In this document: positions 26,961 through 36,847 of the stretch, piece after piece
How the letters are laid out: each line of letters opens with the position of its first letter
Numbering within the stretch: the stretch's first letter is position 1
NCBI RefSeq assembly: GCF_000153805.1
Contig: NZ_DS022298.1
Coordinates: 194,616-258,615 of the forward strand
DNA from: Synechococcus sp. BL107
Lineage (GTDB): Bacteria; Cyanobacteriota; Cyanobacteriia; PCC-6307; Cyanobiaceae
Length of the DNA: 64,000 nt
Reading direction: 5' to 3'
Position numbers and translations under genes: made by a program
The notes under the pieces: generated by a model
The model's database searches: none
What the model was told of the DNA's origin: nothing
What the model saw: only the letters and a program-made list of their open reading frames with translations

Positions 26961-28202
26961 ATGCGTATTGTTTACGTTTCCGCTGTGAACGAAAAGTGCA
27001 GGGTGAGTGGAAAAAGGCTTATTGAAGTAATTGACTTTGGTGAACAGCCCCTAGGTAATGGCTTTTTAAAGCAAGAGCAGTTCGGCGAAGAATACTTCTT
27101 TAACATGAGAGTTGGATTTTGTGAGGAATCAGGATTACTGCAACTCTTTGATCAGCCCAGCCCTGAAGCCATGTTTCATGAAGAATATGCGTTCTTCTCG
27201 AGCACTTCTACCGAAATGTCAAAGCACTTTAAATCATGGGCAAAATCAGTAGCGACATCATCCGATACAAAAAATCCACTAGTTATTGAAATTGGTTGCA
27301 ACGATGGAATTTTCCTTGAAAATTTTGTAAATACCAATATCAGAACAATAGGTATCGAGCCGTCAGAGAATGTAGCCAATATCGCAAAGAGCAAAGGTGT
27401 AATGGTAGAAAATTCATTTATGAATATTCCTTTAGCAGAAGCCTTGTTAAGTGAACATGGATCTGCCGATTATATAACTGCTGCAAATGTAATTTGTCAC
27501 ATACCCAATATTTTAGAACTTGCAAAATGCATTGACATTCTATTGAGTGATAACGGTAAATTTATTTTTGAAGAGCCATATTTGGGTGACATAATTCAAA
27601 AATGCGCATACGATCAGATTTATGACGAACATGTTTTTCTATTTTCATGCATTTCTGTCAAAAATTTATTCAATAAGCTTGATCTTGAATTAATAGATGC
27701 GCAGCCTCAAGTTACACATGGCGGATCAATGCGATACACAATTGGTCGGAAGGGATTCAATGATGTTAGCGATAATGCAAAAAAAATTCTAGAAAATGAG
27801 TATTCAATGGGACTTAATAAAATAGAAAGCATGCTAAGATTAAGTGAAAATATTAAACAATCAAAGAATAAGCTGGTCGAGATATTAGAAAACTTGAAAT
27901 CGGGAGGAAGTCAAGTGTGTGGATATGCAGCCACTTCAAAAAGTACAACAATCCTCAATTACTGTAACATTGGTCCGGATTTAATTCAATGCATATACGA
28001 TACGACTCCACTTAAGCAAGGAAAGTTCTCTCCTGGGATGCATATACCGATAACAGATTGGAAAGAATTTAATCTTAACATGCCTGACTACACATTCTTA
28101 TTTGCTTGGAATCATTTAAAGGAAATCATGGCCAAAGAAAGGGCTTATACATCTCAAGGAAGAAAATGGATTACACATATACCAACAGTACAGATATCAT
28201 GA
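26961..28202 (+). CDS. Sugar C-methyltransferase (TylCIII/NovU-type architecture)
   Basis: Three-part protein of 413 residues. An N-terminal segment has CRVSGKRLIEVIDFGEQPLG (usually CRxC; here the second Cys is Ser). A central SAM fold has IEIGCNDGIFLENF near 110. A C-terminal Rossmann-like domain has VCGYAATSKSTTILNYC and a PGMHIPI segment. This order is characteristic of methyltransferases that make C-branched deoxysugars from NDP-ketosugars. ATG 26961 is used. The stop overlaps the aminotransferase start (ATGA), suggesting they work on the same sugar. Confidence 0.82.
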   Translation: MRIVYVSAVNEKCRVSGKRLIEVIDFGEQPLGNGFLKQEQFGEEYFFNMRVGFCEESGLLQLFDQPSPEAMFHEEYAFFSSTSTEMSKHFKSWAKSVATSSDTKNPLVIEIGCNDGIFLENFVNTNIRTIGIEPSENVANIAKSKGVMVENSFMNIPLAEALLSEHGSADYITAANVICHIPNILELAKCIDILLSDNGKFIFEEPYLGDIIQKCAYDQIYDEHVFLFSCISVKNLFNKLDLELIDAQPQVTHGGSMRYTIGRKGFNDVSDNAKKILENEYSMGLNKIESMLRLSENIKQSKNKLVEILENLKSGGSQVCGYAATSKSTTILNYCNIGPDLIQCIYDTTPLKQGKFSPGMHIPITDWKEFNLNMPDYTFLFAWNHLKEIMAKERAYTSQGRKWITHIPTVQIS

Positions 28203-29296
28203 AAATACTTTGTTCAGACCCAAAGCAGCAGTATCGCGAATATAAAGAAAAAATCAGTGCTGTCATAGATAATGTCCTAGAAAAAGGAATTTATATTAAT
28301 GGTTTAGAGCTTCATGCCTTCGAAAAAGAGTTTGGCGAATTTAATGGTTCAGATTATTGCTTAGGAGTATCTAGCGGTACTAGTGCCATAGAAATAGTAC
28401 TTAGAGCTCTCAAGCTTAATGATCAAGATGAAGTAATTACTGTTTCTCATACAGCAATTCCTACGATTGCCGCAATTAAGCTTGCTAATTTAGAGCCAAA
28501 ATTAATTGATATCACTTCAACATTTACAATGTGTCCGGACGAATTAAGAAAAGCTATTAATTCTAGAACTAAAGCTGTAATTGTAGTTCATTTATATGGT
28601 CAACCTGCCAATATGGATGAAATTGTTGATATTTGTGAACAATCATCTTTGCATCTTATTGAAGATTGTTCACAAGCTCACGGTGCCAAGTGGAAGAATC
28701 AAAATGTGGGTACTTTTGGTATAGCTGGATGCTTTAGTTGTTACCCAACTAAAAACTTAGGTGCCATAGGTGATGCTGGAATTGTAACTACAAATGATAA
28801 AGATTTGCACAATGAATTGATGCTAATCAGAGAGTACGGATGGAATGACAATAGAGAGAGCATAATTAATGGTGGGAACTATCGACTTGATGAAATACAG
28901 GCAGCAATTTTAAGGGTAAAATTAAAATCGTTAGAAGAAATGAATCTAAAAAGAAGATTGATTGCCAACACTTATTCCGAACAACTTCCGAGTTTCTGCG
29001 AAAGACCACTTATAAATACGAACGCTTTTCACGTTTTTCATCTGTATGTGGTCAAAGTGCCGGAACGCGAGAAAATAATTAAATATCTTAATAAAAATAA
29101 TATTTACCCTGGCATTCACTACCAAAAACCTACTCATTTACATTCTGCATTTAAAAATATTGAAACCCTTAATATGACAAAGACTGAAGAAATTAAAGAC
29201 CAAATATTGTCCCTCCCTATCTATCCTGAACTTGAAATAGAGAAAGTCAACTATATATGCGAAAAGCTTAATGCATTCTCTTCAAAACTATTATGA
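28199..29296 (+). CDS. DegT/DnrJ/EryC1 aminotransferase
   Basis: PLP-dependent transaminase adding an amino group to an NDP-ketosugar. It has GVSSGTSAIEIVLRAL, HLYGQPANMDEI, the PLP-stacking EDCSQAHGA and Lys185 in CYPTKNLGAIGDAG. I chose ATG 28199 (MKILCSDPKQQ), overlapping the previous stop. The longer frame from 28106 would overlap the methyltransferase by ~100 nt. It also overlaps the following epimerase gene (ATGA). The 365-residue length is typical. Confidence 0.88.
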   Translation: MKILCSDPKQQYREYKEKISAVIDNVLEKGIYINGLELHAFEKEFGEFNGSDYCLGVSSGTSAIEIVLRALKLNDQDEVITVSHTAIPTIAAIKLANLEPKLIDITSTFTMCPDELRKAINSRTKAVIVVHLYGQPANMDEIVDICEQSSLHLIEDCSQAHGAKWKNQNVGTFGIAGCFSCYPTKNLGAIGDAGIVTTNDKDLHNELMLIREYGWNDNRESIINGGNYRLDEIQAAILRVKLKSLEEMNLKRRLIANTYSEQLPSFCERPLINTNAFHVFHLYVVKVPEREKIIKYLNKNNIYPGIHYQKPTHLHSAFKNIETLNMTKTEEIKDQILSLPIYPELEIEKVNYICEKLNAFSSKLL

Positions 29297-30237
29297 AAAC
29301 AAAAACTATCCTCGTCACAGGAGCCTTAGGGCACATAGGATCTAAATTAATAAGAAGTTTTGATAATTCAATCGATAATCTCAAAATCATCTTACTGGAT
29401 AATTTAAAAACATGCCGATATCCAAGCCTCTTTAATCTAAATCCAAATATTTGCTTCAACTATATTGAAAGCGATGTAAGGGATGATTTACTTTCAATCA
29501 TTCCAGAAGAAGTGGATTATGTAGTCCATCTTGCTGCCCTGACAGAGCCAGCTTTAAGTGCTAAAAATCCAGATCAATTTATAGAGCACAATTTAGATTG
29601 CACAAATCATATAATTAACTTTTGTCTTGAAAAAAAAGCAAAATTAATCGCAATATCTTCTACCAGTATTTACTGTAAGTCAGGAGTAGATCTTGAGGAA
29701 TCAGACATTTTAAATACTGATTCAGGGCAGTCACCGTATGCAAAGTGTAAATTAATGGAGGAACTACTAATCACAGAAAAGAGGAATACAAGTGATTTAA
29801 AAGCAACTATACTAAGATTTGGAACCATTTTTGGGCCCTCAGAAGGTATGAGATTTCATACTGCTGTTAACAAATTCTGTTGGGAATCAAGCTTTGGACA
29901 ACCACTGTCTATATGGAAAACAGCATTGCATCAGCAGAGGCCCTACCTGGATTTGGATGATGCTGTCAGGGCTATTCAATTTTCTCTAGATCGAAATAGT
30001 GAGCTAGATAAAACTTTTAATGTTGTTACGGGTAACTACACAGTCAGCGATATAGTTTCTTGTATAAGAAAATATAGGCCGCAAACAAAAATCAATCTTA
30101 CTTCTAGCACAATCATGAATGATTTGTCATATACTCTAAGCACGCGAAGGATAAGAGGAATTGGATTTAAATTTGCTGGTTCATTAGATCATTCAGTAAA
30201 AAGCACACTTGACCTTCTAGCATCTGTATCAACATGA
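29293..30237 (+). CDS. NAD-dependent sugar epimerase/dehydratase (extended SDR)
   Basis: Extended SDR acting on a nucleotide sugar. It has the NAD motif VTGALGHIGSKL at residues 7-18, HLAALTEPA, and catalytic SPYAKCKLMEE (Tyr and Lys spaced by three). The Ser-containing strand reads IAISSTSIYC. 314 residues. It starts within the stop of the aminotransferase gene and ends with an ATGA overlap with the next gene, so 26961-31277 reads as one tightly coupled unit. Reaction (epimerase or reductase) is not determinable. Confidence 0.82.
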   Translation: MKTKTILVTGALGHIGSKLIRSFDNSIDNLKIILLDNLKTCRYPSLFNLNPNICFNYIESDVRDDLLSIIPEEVDYVVHLAALTEPALSAKNPDQFIEHNLDCTNHIINFCLEKKAKLIAISSTSIYCKSGVDLEESDILNTDSGQSPYAKCKLMEELLITEKRNTSDLKATILRFGTIFGPSEGMRFHTAVNKFCWESSFGQPLSIWKTALHQQRPYLDLDDAVRAIQFSLDRNSELDKTFNVVTGNYTVSDIVSCIRKYRPQTKINLTSSTIMNDLSYTLSTRRIRGIGFKFAGSLDHSVKSTLDLLASVST

Positions 30238-31277
30238 GAACAGTTAACTTTTTCATTCCACACTATAAAGATCACAACAGACTTTTATTTCAGCTTAAAC
30301 TCTGCGAATCTGTATATAAGTTTAGACGGCGTTATATTATCTATGATTCAACGCCAGAACCGATCGCTCATGACTTGGTACGTCACCAACTTAAGAATGC
30401 AGATCTTATTTTTAAACATTGCAAATATGATCTCAATGAAAATACCTATAACTATGTAATAAGAGATTTTATGTTGTCGAAAGATTCAGATGATGGAGCT
30501 TTTATTCTTCCACATGATGAATTGTTGCTATTAAACTATGATCATTTTAATGAATTACCCGAGTCTATTCCCTTTTCATGTGGAAAACAAATTTCATTTT
30601 GTCCAGAAACAAAAAAAGTTGCCGAATTTCGCCTTGCTTACTCTAGTGGATTATTTTCCGCCCAAGATTACAAGCCAAATTATTATGTGCCCCAATATCA
30701 CTCGACTTACTTTCCTGGGCTATTAATTAAGCCTTTAGGAATATTTTTTAAAGATTTTATGGAGATTTGGGGGAGTAAAAATGCTGCGTTCGTAGGGTTT
30801 GTTCAGTTCTCAATATTGAGGCAGCTTAATATGTTTTATTCAGAAGAAAGTGTATATTTACAGGAAAAGTTGATGAAAAGAAAAACCTCGGGTCAATTCA
30901 CGCATCCATCAATATTTATCAAGTCTCTTAGCATCAGTGAACGGGAAAGACTTTTTCAAATGGTAGTAAAACTATTTGATAAAATTCTAATACTTTCAAG
31001 CCGTCATCAAAAGAAAGAGCTAGAAAATCTTTTTGACACCAATTATCTGCAAAAATCTTTTCTAATGTCCGAGAATGACAGGCATCAGTATTTATTCAGA
31101 ATAAATAATAATCAAAAGCATCTAATTAACTTCGAAAGGATCGATATTTTTAGTGGGTATCATTCTATTAATGAGGCAATATCTCCAGAGTTTATTGATT
31201 TCTTTTTTGACGGAGGTAGTTGCTTGAGTAGTCCTTATATTCTCTCAAGTTTACTCAGTATGATTAATTCGTATTAG
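30234..31277 (+). CDS. Putative glycosyltransferase (GT-A-like), poorly characterised
   Basis: 347 residues beginning VNFFIPHYKDHNRLL, like the first strand of GT2-type enzymes. It continues with YIIYDSTPEP and AFILPHDELLLL near residue 83, where a metal-binding DxD-like site would fall. No full GT2 signature can be traced, so the assignment rests on this weak pattern and on the ATGA overlap with the upstream epimerase. There are no membrane segments. It may transfer the sugar made by the three genes before it. Confidence 0.45.
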   Translation: MRTVNFFIPHYKDHNRLLFQLKLCESVYKFRRRYIIYDSTPEPIAHDLVRHQLKNADLIFKHCKYDLNENTYNYVIRDFMLSKDSDDGAFILPHDELLLLNYDHFNELPESIPFSCGKQISFCPETKKVAEFRLAYSSGLFSAQDYKPNYYVPQYHSTYFPGLLIKPLGIFFKDFMEIWGSKNAAFVGFVQFSILRQLNMFYSEESVYLQEKLMKRKTSGQFTHPSIFIKSLSISERERLFQMVVKLFDKILILSSRHQKKELENLFDTNYLQKSFLMSENDRHQYLFRINNNQKHLINFERIDIFSGYHSINEAISPEFIDFFFDGGSCLSSPYILSSLLSMINSY

Positions 31278-31400
31278 AATAAAGTTAAGTTAATCATGTC
31301 CACATCGCACACATCACGAGCGTCCAATTAAGGTTTGGATTAGCTAGCTTAAAAAAGTGGAGCATCGGATGCTAAGATTTAACATTGCTTTTTAAGTATA

Positions 31401-32387
31401 ATGATTAATGGTTGGGGAAATATAAATGTCCTCGTCACAGGTGGGTTCGGTTTTATCGGCAGTAATCTTGTCCGTGCTCTTCATCAGCTAACTGCAAATA
31501 TTACTGTTATGGACAATCTAGACAAGAGATCTGGGGGAAATCTTTATAATTTAGACGACATAAAATGCGACTTAAAAATAACTCATTCAAGCATCCTGAA
31601 TTTTGACTTGTTAAGTGATTTTATTGCTAAAAATGATATCGTAATTAATTGTGCTGGATCAACATCACATTCAAGGTCAATGGATGAACCTTATTTTGAT
31701 CTCGATACTAATTTAAAAGGTACTCTGAATATTCTTGAAGCGATTAGAAGATTTAATCCTAAATGTCGTTTAATACACTTTGGTACAACTACACAGTTTG
31801 GAAGATTAAAAAACATTCCTGCTAATGAGATGCATCCTGAATTTCCAACTGATATATATTCAGCAGATAAATCTTTGTCAGAGAAGCATGTTTTAATATA
31901 CTGTAAGGCTTTTAATATTCAAGGAACAGTACTTCGCATAAGTAATACCTATGGGCCATATGCCTCAATCCACAGTCCTGAATTTACATTTAATAATTAT
32001 TTTCTTGGTCAAGCACTTCAGGGTAAAACAATAAATATTTATGGCGATGGCATGCAAAAAAGAAATTTGTTATATGTCAATGATTTAATCGATGCTGTGA
32101 TCAAATGTGTTGCTTCAAAGGAAAGTATTGGAGAAACATTACTAGTCACCTCTGATTCACATTATAGCATCGGAGAGATTTGCTCAATTATTGTTAATCA
32201 ATGTGGTTCAGGCAGTATTAAATATATAGATTGGCCAGCGCACAAGCAAGTTACAGAGGTTGGTGATCAAATCTTTAATAATAATAAGGCACGTAATTTA
32301 TTAAAATGGTCTTCATCAACCAAGTTGGTGCATGGACTGACAGATACTATTAATTTTTACCGGAAAAATCAAATTCACTATATATAA
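31401..32387 (+). CDS. NAD-dependent epimerase/dehydratase (extended SDR)
   Basis: 328-residue nucleotide-sugar SDR with VTGGFGFIGSNLVRAL at the N-terminus and the catalytic YSADK (Tyr-x3-Lys). At the position where 4,6-dehydratases have TDEVYG it reads GTTTQFG. It therefore lacks the Asp-Glu pair of RmlB-like dehydratases and is more likely an epimerase or reductase. It is followed 36 nt later by a DegT aminotransferase and then a formyltransferase, so it probably prepares the keto sugar for amination. ATG 31401 opens the frame. Confidence 0.8.
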   Translation: MINGWGNINVLVTGGFGFIGSNLVRALHQLTANITVMDNLDKRSGGNLYNLDDIKCDLKITHSSILNFDLLSDFIAKNDIVINCAGSTSHSRSMDEPYFDLDTNLKGTLNILEAIRRFNPKCRLIHFGTTTQFGRLKNIPANEMHPEFPTDIYSADKSLSEKHVLIYCKAFNIQGTVLRISNTYGPYASIHSPEFTFNNYFLGQALQGKTINIYGDGMQKRNLLYVNDLIDAVIKCVASKESIGETLLVTSDSHYSIGEICSIIVNQCGSGSIKYIDWPAHKQVTEVGDQIFNNNKARNLLKWSSSTKLVHGLTDTINFYRKNQIHYI

Positions 32388-32423
32388 TATATAGCATCCA
32401 TTTATTTCATTCAATCTAAAAAC

Positions 32424-33530
32424 ATGAATCATTCGATTAAAATGTGTGGACCATCAATCACTCAACACGAAAAAAATATAATTCTAAAAATGATGGATGA
32501 TGGATGGGATAGTTATCAATATGTCGAAGAATTCGAAGAAAGGTTCGCAAAATGGCATGATCGAAGGTTTTGTCTTATGACACCATGTTGTACACATGCT
32601 ATACATTTAGGCTTAATAGCTCTTGGAATTAATATTGGAGATGAAGTGATTGTTCCCGAGACTACCTGGACTGGTAGTGTTGCTCCAATTACTTATACAG
32701 GAGCAAGACCAGTTTTTTGTGACGTAGAAAAAGACAATTGGTGTCTGAGTTCAGATACTATAAATACCCAAATCACAAGCAAGACTAAGGCAGTAATTGC
32801 AGTCGATATTTATGGCTTTATGCCTGATTATATGAAACTAGAAAAGCTTTGTGCAGAGAATAATATAGTAATAATCGAAGATGCTGCAGAAGCATTAGGT
32901 TCTTCTCTAAGGGGTATAAGGGCGGGAAAATTTGGTTTATTTAGTGTTCATAGTTTTCATAGAACAAAAACTATTACAACAGGTGAGGGTGGAGCACTGC
33001 TCACTGATGACGAAAATTTTTATAAACGATGTAAATTTTTAAGGGATCATGGTCGAAGTGCAGAACAACCTTATCTTATATTAGAAGCAACTACAAAATA
33101 TATGCCATCAAATTTAATGGGTGCTATGGCATGCGCACAACTTGATAGGATTAACGAACTGATTTCCATTAAGCAAGCAATTAGAGATAGATATTTATCT
33201 AATTTTGAGGGTCAAGATTTTGACTTTACGTTGACTTCTGATAATACAAATTTTGTCAATGGATGTTGGGCAACAACATTAGTCATCGAGAATGAAGCTT
33301 TTAATTCAAGTTCTACAATTAAAAATCTTGCTTTTAAAGGAATTCCCCTAAGACCATTTTTTAGACCACTATCCTCAATGCCAGCATATACAAATTATAA
33401 AAATAAATCAAATAATAGCAACTCAGATTGGCTGTTCAAGAAAGGAATTACTTTACCCTCTCACTATGAGTTGGATAATAATACTATAGATTATATTAGC
33501 GATCATCTATTGAAAGAAATTGTAAGTTAA
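32424..33530 (+). CDS. DegT/DnrJ/EryC1 aminotransferase
   Basis: PLP enzyme aminating an NDP-ketosugar. It has TPCCTHAIHLGLIALGI, VIVPETTWTGSVAPITYTG, the PLP-contact IIEDAAEALG and Lys182 in HRTKTITTGEGG, similar to perosamine-synthase-type members. 368 residues. It sits between an SDR and a formyltransferase on the same strand. The order suggests oxidation or epimerisation, amination and then N-formylation of one sugar. Confidence 0.88.
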   Translation: MNHSIKMCGPSITQHEKNIILKMMDDGWDSYQYVEEFEERFAKWHDRRFCLMTPCCTHAIHLGLIALGINIGDEVIVPETTWTGSVAPITYTGARPVFCDVEKDNWCLSSDTINTQITSKTKAVIAVDIYGFMPDYMKLEKLCAENNIVIIEDAAEALGSSLRGIRAGKFGLFSVHSFHRTKTITTGEGGALLTDDENFYKRCKFLRDHGRSAEQPYLILEATTKYMPSNLMGAMACAQLDRINELISIKQAIRDRYLSNFEGQDFDFTLTSDNTNFVNGCWATTLVIENEAFNSSSTIKNLAFKGIPLRPFFRPLSSMPAYTNYKNKSNNSNSDWLFKKGITLPSHYELDNNTIDYISDHLLKEIVS

Positions 33531-33581
33531 ATATAGCATAGCTCTATAAGCTATAGTACATGAACATCAATTTAAATCAGA

Positions 33582-34358
33582 ATGAGTCTTTCTGTTTGCT
33601 GCTTTTCCTCCACAGGTTTAGAATTATTAAATACTTTAGTCCGCCAAAATGCCAAAATTGCTACTATTTTTACATCTTCGGCAGATTCTGAAGAGATTAT
33701 ATCTGAAATTAAAAAAATTTCTGAATCTATTCAAGCTAATTTTATATATTTAGATGCTAATTACGAGCCGTCCAAGCAAGTTTTAGCTAATTGCTGCGAA
33801 AAAAATATTGATATCTTGTTACTCCTATGGTGGCCACACATTCTGAAAAATAAAGTAATTGATGAATTTGAATATATCGTTAATTTACATCCTTCTTTAT
33901 TGCCTTTTGGTCGGGGCAAGTATGGTTACTTTTGGAGCCTTATCCATAATGAGCCGTTCGGCGCAACTCTTCATCTTGTAGATGAAGGAATAGATAGTGG
34001 AAAAATTTTAGCTCAAAAGCATGTTGCTAAAACATCAATTTTGACTGGAGAGCAGTTATATTTAAAGGGAGTTATAGCCTGTAAATCACTATTCGAAGAA
34101 GAAATCATGAATATAGTTAATAACCTTGAAATTAATATTTTGCCAAAGAACGAGTTAGATACAGCCATCAAAGGGAGCTATCATTCCAAAAAATCATATC
34201 TTGAATTTTGCTCACAAATGAATAATAAAAAACACACAATATACGAGGCTATTACATATTTGAAGGCTCGAACTTTTGAATCTGGTCACTCTTTCAAATT
34301 CACTGAAGATGGAAAAACATATGAATGTCACCTAAGTCTTCGCGAGTTAGCAAATTGA
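33582..34358 (+). CDS. Sugar N-formyltransferase-like protein
   Basis: Methionyl-tRNA-formyltransferase fold using N10-formyl-tetrahydrofolate. The catalytic Asn-x-His motif is in NLHPSLLPFGRG (N101, H103), and the Asp lies in LVDEGIDSGKILAQ. GATLHLVDEGIDSG is diagnostic of the fold. At 258 residues it is shorter than Fmt (~310) and lacks an evident tRNA-binding C-terminal domain. Next to an aminotransferase it most likely formylates an amino sugar such as Qui4N, Fuc3N or a viosamine-type sugar. The exact sugar is not determinable. Confidence 0.8.
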   Translation: MSLSVCCFSSTGLELLNTLVRQNAKIATIFTSSADSEEIISEIKKISESIQANFIYLDANYEPSKQVLANCCEKNIDILLLLWWPHILKNKVIDEFEYIVNLHPSLLPFGRGKYGYFWSLIHNEPFGATLHLVDEGIDSGKILAQKHVAKTSILTGEQLYLKGVIACKSLFEEEIMNIVNNLEINILPKNELDTAIKGSYHSKKSYLEFCSQMNNKKHTIYEAITYLKARTFESGHSFKFTEDGKTYECHLSLRELAN

Positions 34359-35114
34359 TTATTCGTTCTTAAGTAAATAACCTTCTTTTTGATTAGACAG
34401 AAGAAGTCTGTTTCTAATATTTTTATCTATAGTGAAACCAAAAGATTCATGATGATGATTTAAAAATTCAATCATTGCTGTTTTTGGATTATTTCCGACT
34501 CCCCAAGGTCTTGGTCGATGTGATTGTTCTGGTATATCTTCTACTACAGTATCGCCACAGATTAGATAATTTCCTTTTGAGACATACTTAGAATACTTTT
34601 TTAGCTCCTGTAATACATGCTCATGCGAATGATCAGAATCTAAATGTACTGATATATTGGATGCGTCTCCTACTATGCTATCAATACGTTTAATAGTCTC
34701 TGCGTCCAAACTCGATCCTTTTATCAATGTAATCCGTTTTGACAGATTTTCAAAACTATTTATTCTTTCAATTAAATCCTCTGGGATATATATATCAATT
34801 CCAATTATGTGACCAAAATTTAATGCCTCCATTATTGTTGCATACATAAGTAGTGAGCCGGACCAAGCAGTACCTACTTCAATAAAGAAGTCAGGCTTAG
34901 TTCTAAAAAGGATATCCTGCATGACTAACATATCTTCTGCTGTCTGCAGTGCAGGCTCACCAAACCAGCGTGTTTGATGTATCCAGTCATGTTTATCTGC
35001 ACCAACAAACGCCTCTAGAGCCTTATCTGAAAGATTACTGTCAACAAACTGCTCTGCAGCCTTTTTAGATAGATGTTGCTCGAACTCGACTCTTGAAAAT
35101 AATTTTTTTTGCAT
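34359..35114 (-). CDS. CmcI-family protein (cephalosporin hydroxylase / methyltransferase-like)
   Basis: 251-residue Rossmann-fold protein with FFIEVGTAWSGSLLMYATIM (SAM motif I-like), IIGIDIYIPEDL and the acidic VHLDSDHSHEHVLQEL. NPKTAMIEFLNHH lies near the C-terminus. These match the CmcI family, commonly found in polysaccharide loci with presumed sugar methyltransferase activity. It is convergent with the formyltransferase with no gap between stop codons. AT-rich. Confidence 0.75.
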   Translation of the reverse strand: MQKKLFSRVEFEQHLSKKAAEQFVDSNLSDKALEAFVGADKHDWIHQTRWFGEPALQTAEDMLVMQDILFRTKPDFFIEVGTAWSGSLLMYATIMEALNFGHIIGIDIYIPEDLIERINSFENLSKRITLIKGSSLDAETIKRIDSIVGDASNISVHLDSDHSHEHVLQELKKYSKYVSKGNYLICGDTVVEDIPEQSHRPRPWGVGNNPKTAMIEFLNHHHESFGFTIDKNIRNRLLLSNQKEGYLLKNE

Positions 35115-35314
35115 GTAACTTTTTCCTCATCTTAGCATATTACCCAAACAGCTTGCGCTGATTATTTATCATGCCATGTATTTTATATTTTCATAAACCT
35201 TCCTAGACGCTTGAGAGTTAAATCTCTCAAAAATAATAATTATTATGCATCATTGAGTTTGGCTGACTAAATTACTGCATATTTATAAGTCAATTATAAC
35301 GCAAATAGCAATCA

Positions 35315-36847
35315 TTATGGATTAATTTTATATTGTTCATCCATGAAAAAATTTAAATAATCTTTAGCGAAAAGATGTTTTTGATTCTGAAGTCGAGATA
35401 ATAATTTTTTTTGAATTGTTGATAAACTTCGACGTTCCTTAATAGATGATAAGAGTTCATAGCACTTCATTAGTCTTTCTGATTCAGACTGATAGATTCC
35501 TAAAGTATTTGTCAAATTCTCACTTCCACCAGCAGAACTCAACAAATAAGGAAGAGCTGACGACTCTCGATTAAGACTCGTATCTGCCATCAAGACTGGA
35601 ACATTCATTTCAATTGCCTCGAAAATTGTATTGCAAGAGCCTCGAGGGAAACTATCGTAATAAATATCGACATTCGAAATCCATTTTTTTGTATTTATCC
35701 AGCCAAGATGATGAAATTTGCAAAAATAGCTCTTCAAATTAGTTTCAAGATATATTTTTAATTGAGTTGGCATAGACTGACTTGCTATAACAAAGTGTAC
35801 ATTTTGCTTGTAACGTATTATATTACATATTGAATCCCAGAATGTTTTATCATGTAATTTTTCAGACCTCACAAAACATCCGACGACAATATCCTGATCA
35901 GAGATCATCTGTGTGTTTTTTAATTTACTAATTTCCTGTTTGTTATATTTAGGTATCTCTAAAGCCGGAAATGCTCTGCCTCTAAACCATTTAACACTAT
36001 CGTATGTAAAGCTTTTTCCACCAAAACCTAAGCCAGCGTACTTCTGAATAGTTGGCATTATAATACTATGATATTTCATTGACCAATAGCTCTGAACAGG
36101 AGCAAGCTGCATCCCCATATATAAAGACAAATTTTGTACGCATGCAACCCAGCAAATATGATCAAAATTTTTTTGCCTACAATATAATATATATGATTGA
36201 ATTTTCTTATACGGATCTTCAATACTCGAGAGGCTAATTATATCGACATGATCAATTGTCTTGGGGTAAACTTCTTTTGCATCTATCAGGATCAAAGTCA
36301 AATGTACCTTTGACTTAAAATGAAAGCCTCCTTGCAAAAAACTATGCAGAAACTCAACATGAGCAAGCTTATAAGGTCCTTTTAAAATAAATGCGATTTT
36401 TTTAGCATTATTATCATTTTTTTGGTAGGGAGGATATTCTAATGTAACTTTGTTGCTGTTTTGATGATTGGAGAAGTTGCCTTTACTCATGAGTGCATTT
36501 GCTAACTTCAATCCGTAAAAGTTGACATTCCAAAAGGCTCTGCGAAAACGTATTGGATCTTCTTCGCGCCGGATATAAGTTAAAAATAAAAGATGATCTA
36601 TTACACTATATCGAGATACTGCATTAGGCAGATCATCTGAATTATTACGATCTAAAGCTGTTCGTATCACATTATCAAAGATAAAATCGTCCCAAATTTC
36701 ACTAATGCTTCCAAAACGCCACTCTTTTTTAAGTATTTCAAATGCATTTACAGGGTCTTGATATATATAGTTGCTAAGCTGCTTGCGGATATTATATAGC
36801 TTATTCCCATTCTCTGAGGATGGATGCCAACTTAGGAATTCTGACAA
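35315..36847 (-). CDS. Large glycosyltransferase (GT-B, OGT/SPINDLY C-terminal-like)
   Basis: 510 residues. The C-terminal half has VVGCFVRSEKLHDKTFW, HHLGWINTKKWISNVDIYYD and GSCNTIFEAIEMNVPVLMA. This resembles the donor-binding half of GT41 (O-GlcNAc transferase-like) and related GT-B enzymes. The N-terminal half is helical without clear TPRs. Start ATG 36847 (MSEFLSWHPS). It is the last gene of the island, with ~200 bp upstream of the CmcI-like gene and an AT-rich spacer before thiC. Confidence 0.65.
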   Translation of the reverse strand: MSEFLSWHPSSENGNKLYNIRKQLSNYIYQDPVNAFEILKKEWRFGSISEIWDDFIFDNVIRTALDRNNSDDLPNAVSRYSVIDHLLFLTYIRREEDPIRFRRAFWNVNFYGLKLANALMSKGNFSNHQNSNKVTLEYPPYQKNDNNAKKIAFILKGPYKLAHVEFLHSFLQGGFHFKSKVHLTLILIDAKEVYPKTIDHVDIISLSSIEDPYKKIQSYILYCRQKNFDHICWVACVQNLSLYMGMQLAPVQSYWSMKYHSIIMPTIQKYAGLGFGGKSFTYDSVKWFRGRAFPALEIPKYNKQEISKLKNTQMISDQDIVVGCFVRSEKLHDKTFWDSICNIIRYKQNVHFVIASQSMPTQLKIYLETNLKSYFCKFHHLGWINTKKWISNVDIYYDSFPRGSCNTIFEAIEMNVPVLMADTSLNRESSALPYLLSSAGGSENLTNTLGIYQSESERLMKCYELLSSIKERRSLSTIQKKLLSRLQNQKHLFAKDYLNFFMDEQYKINP

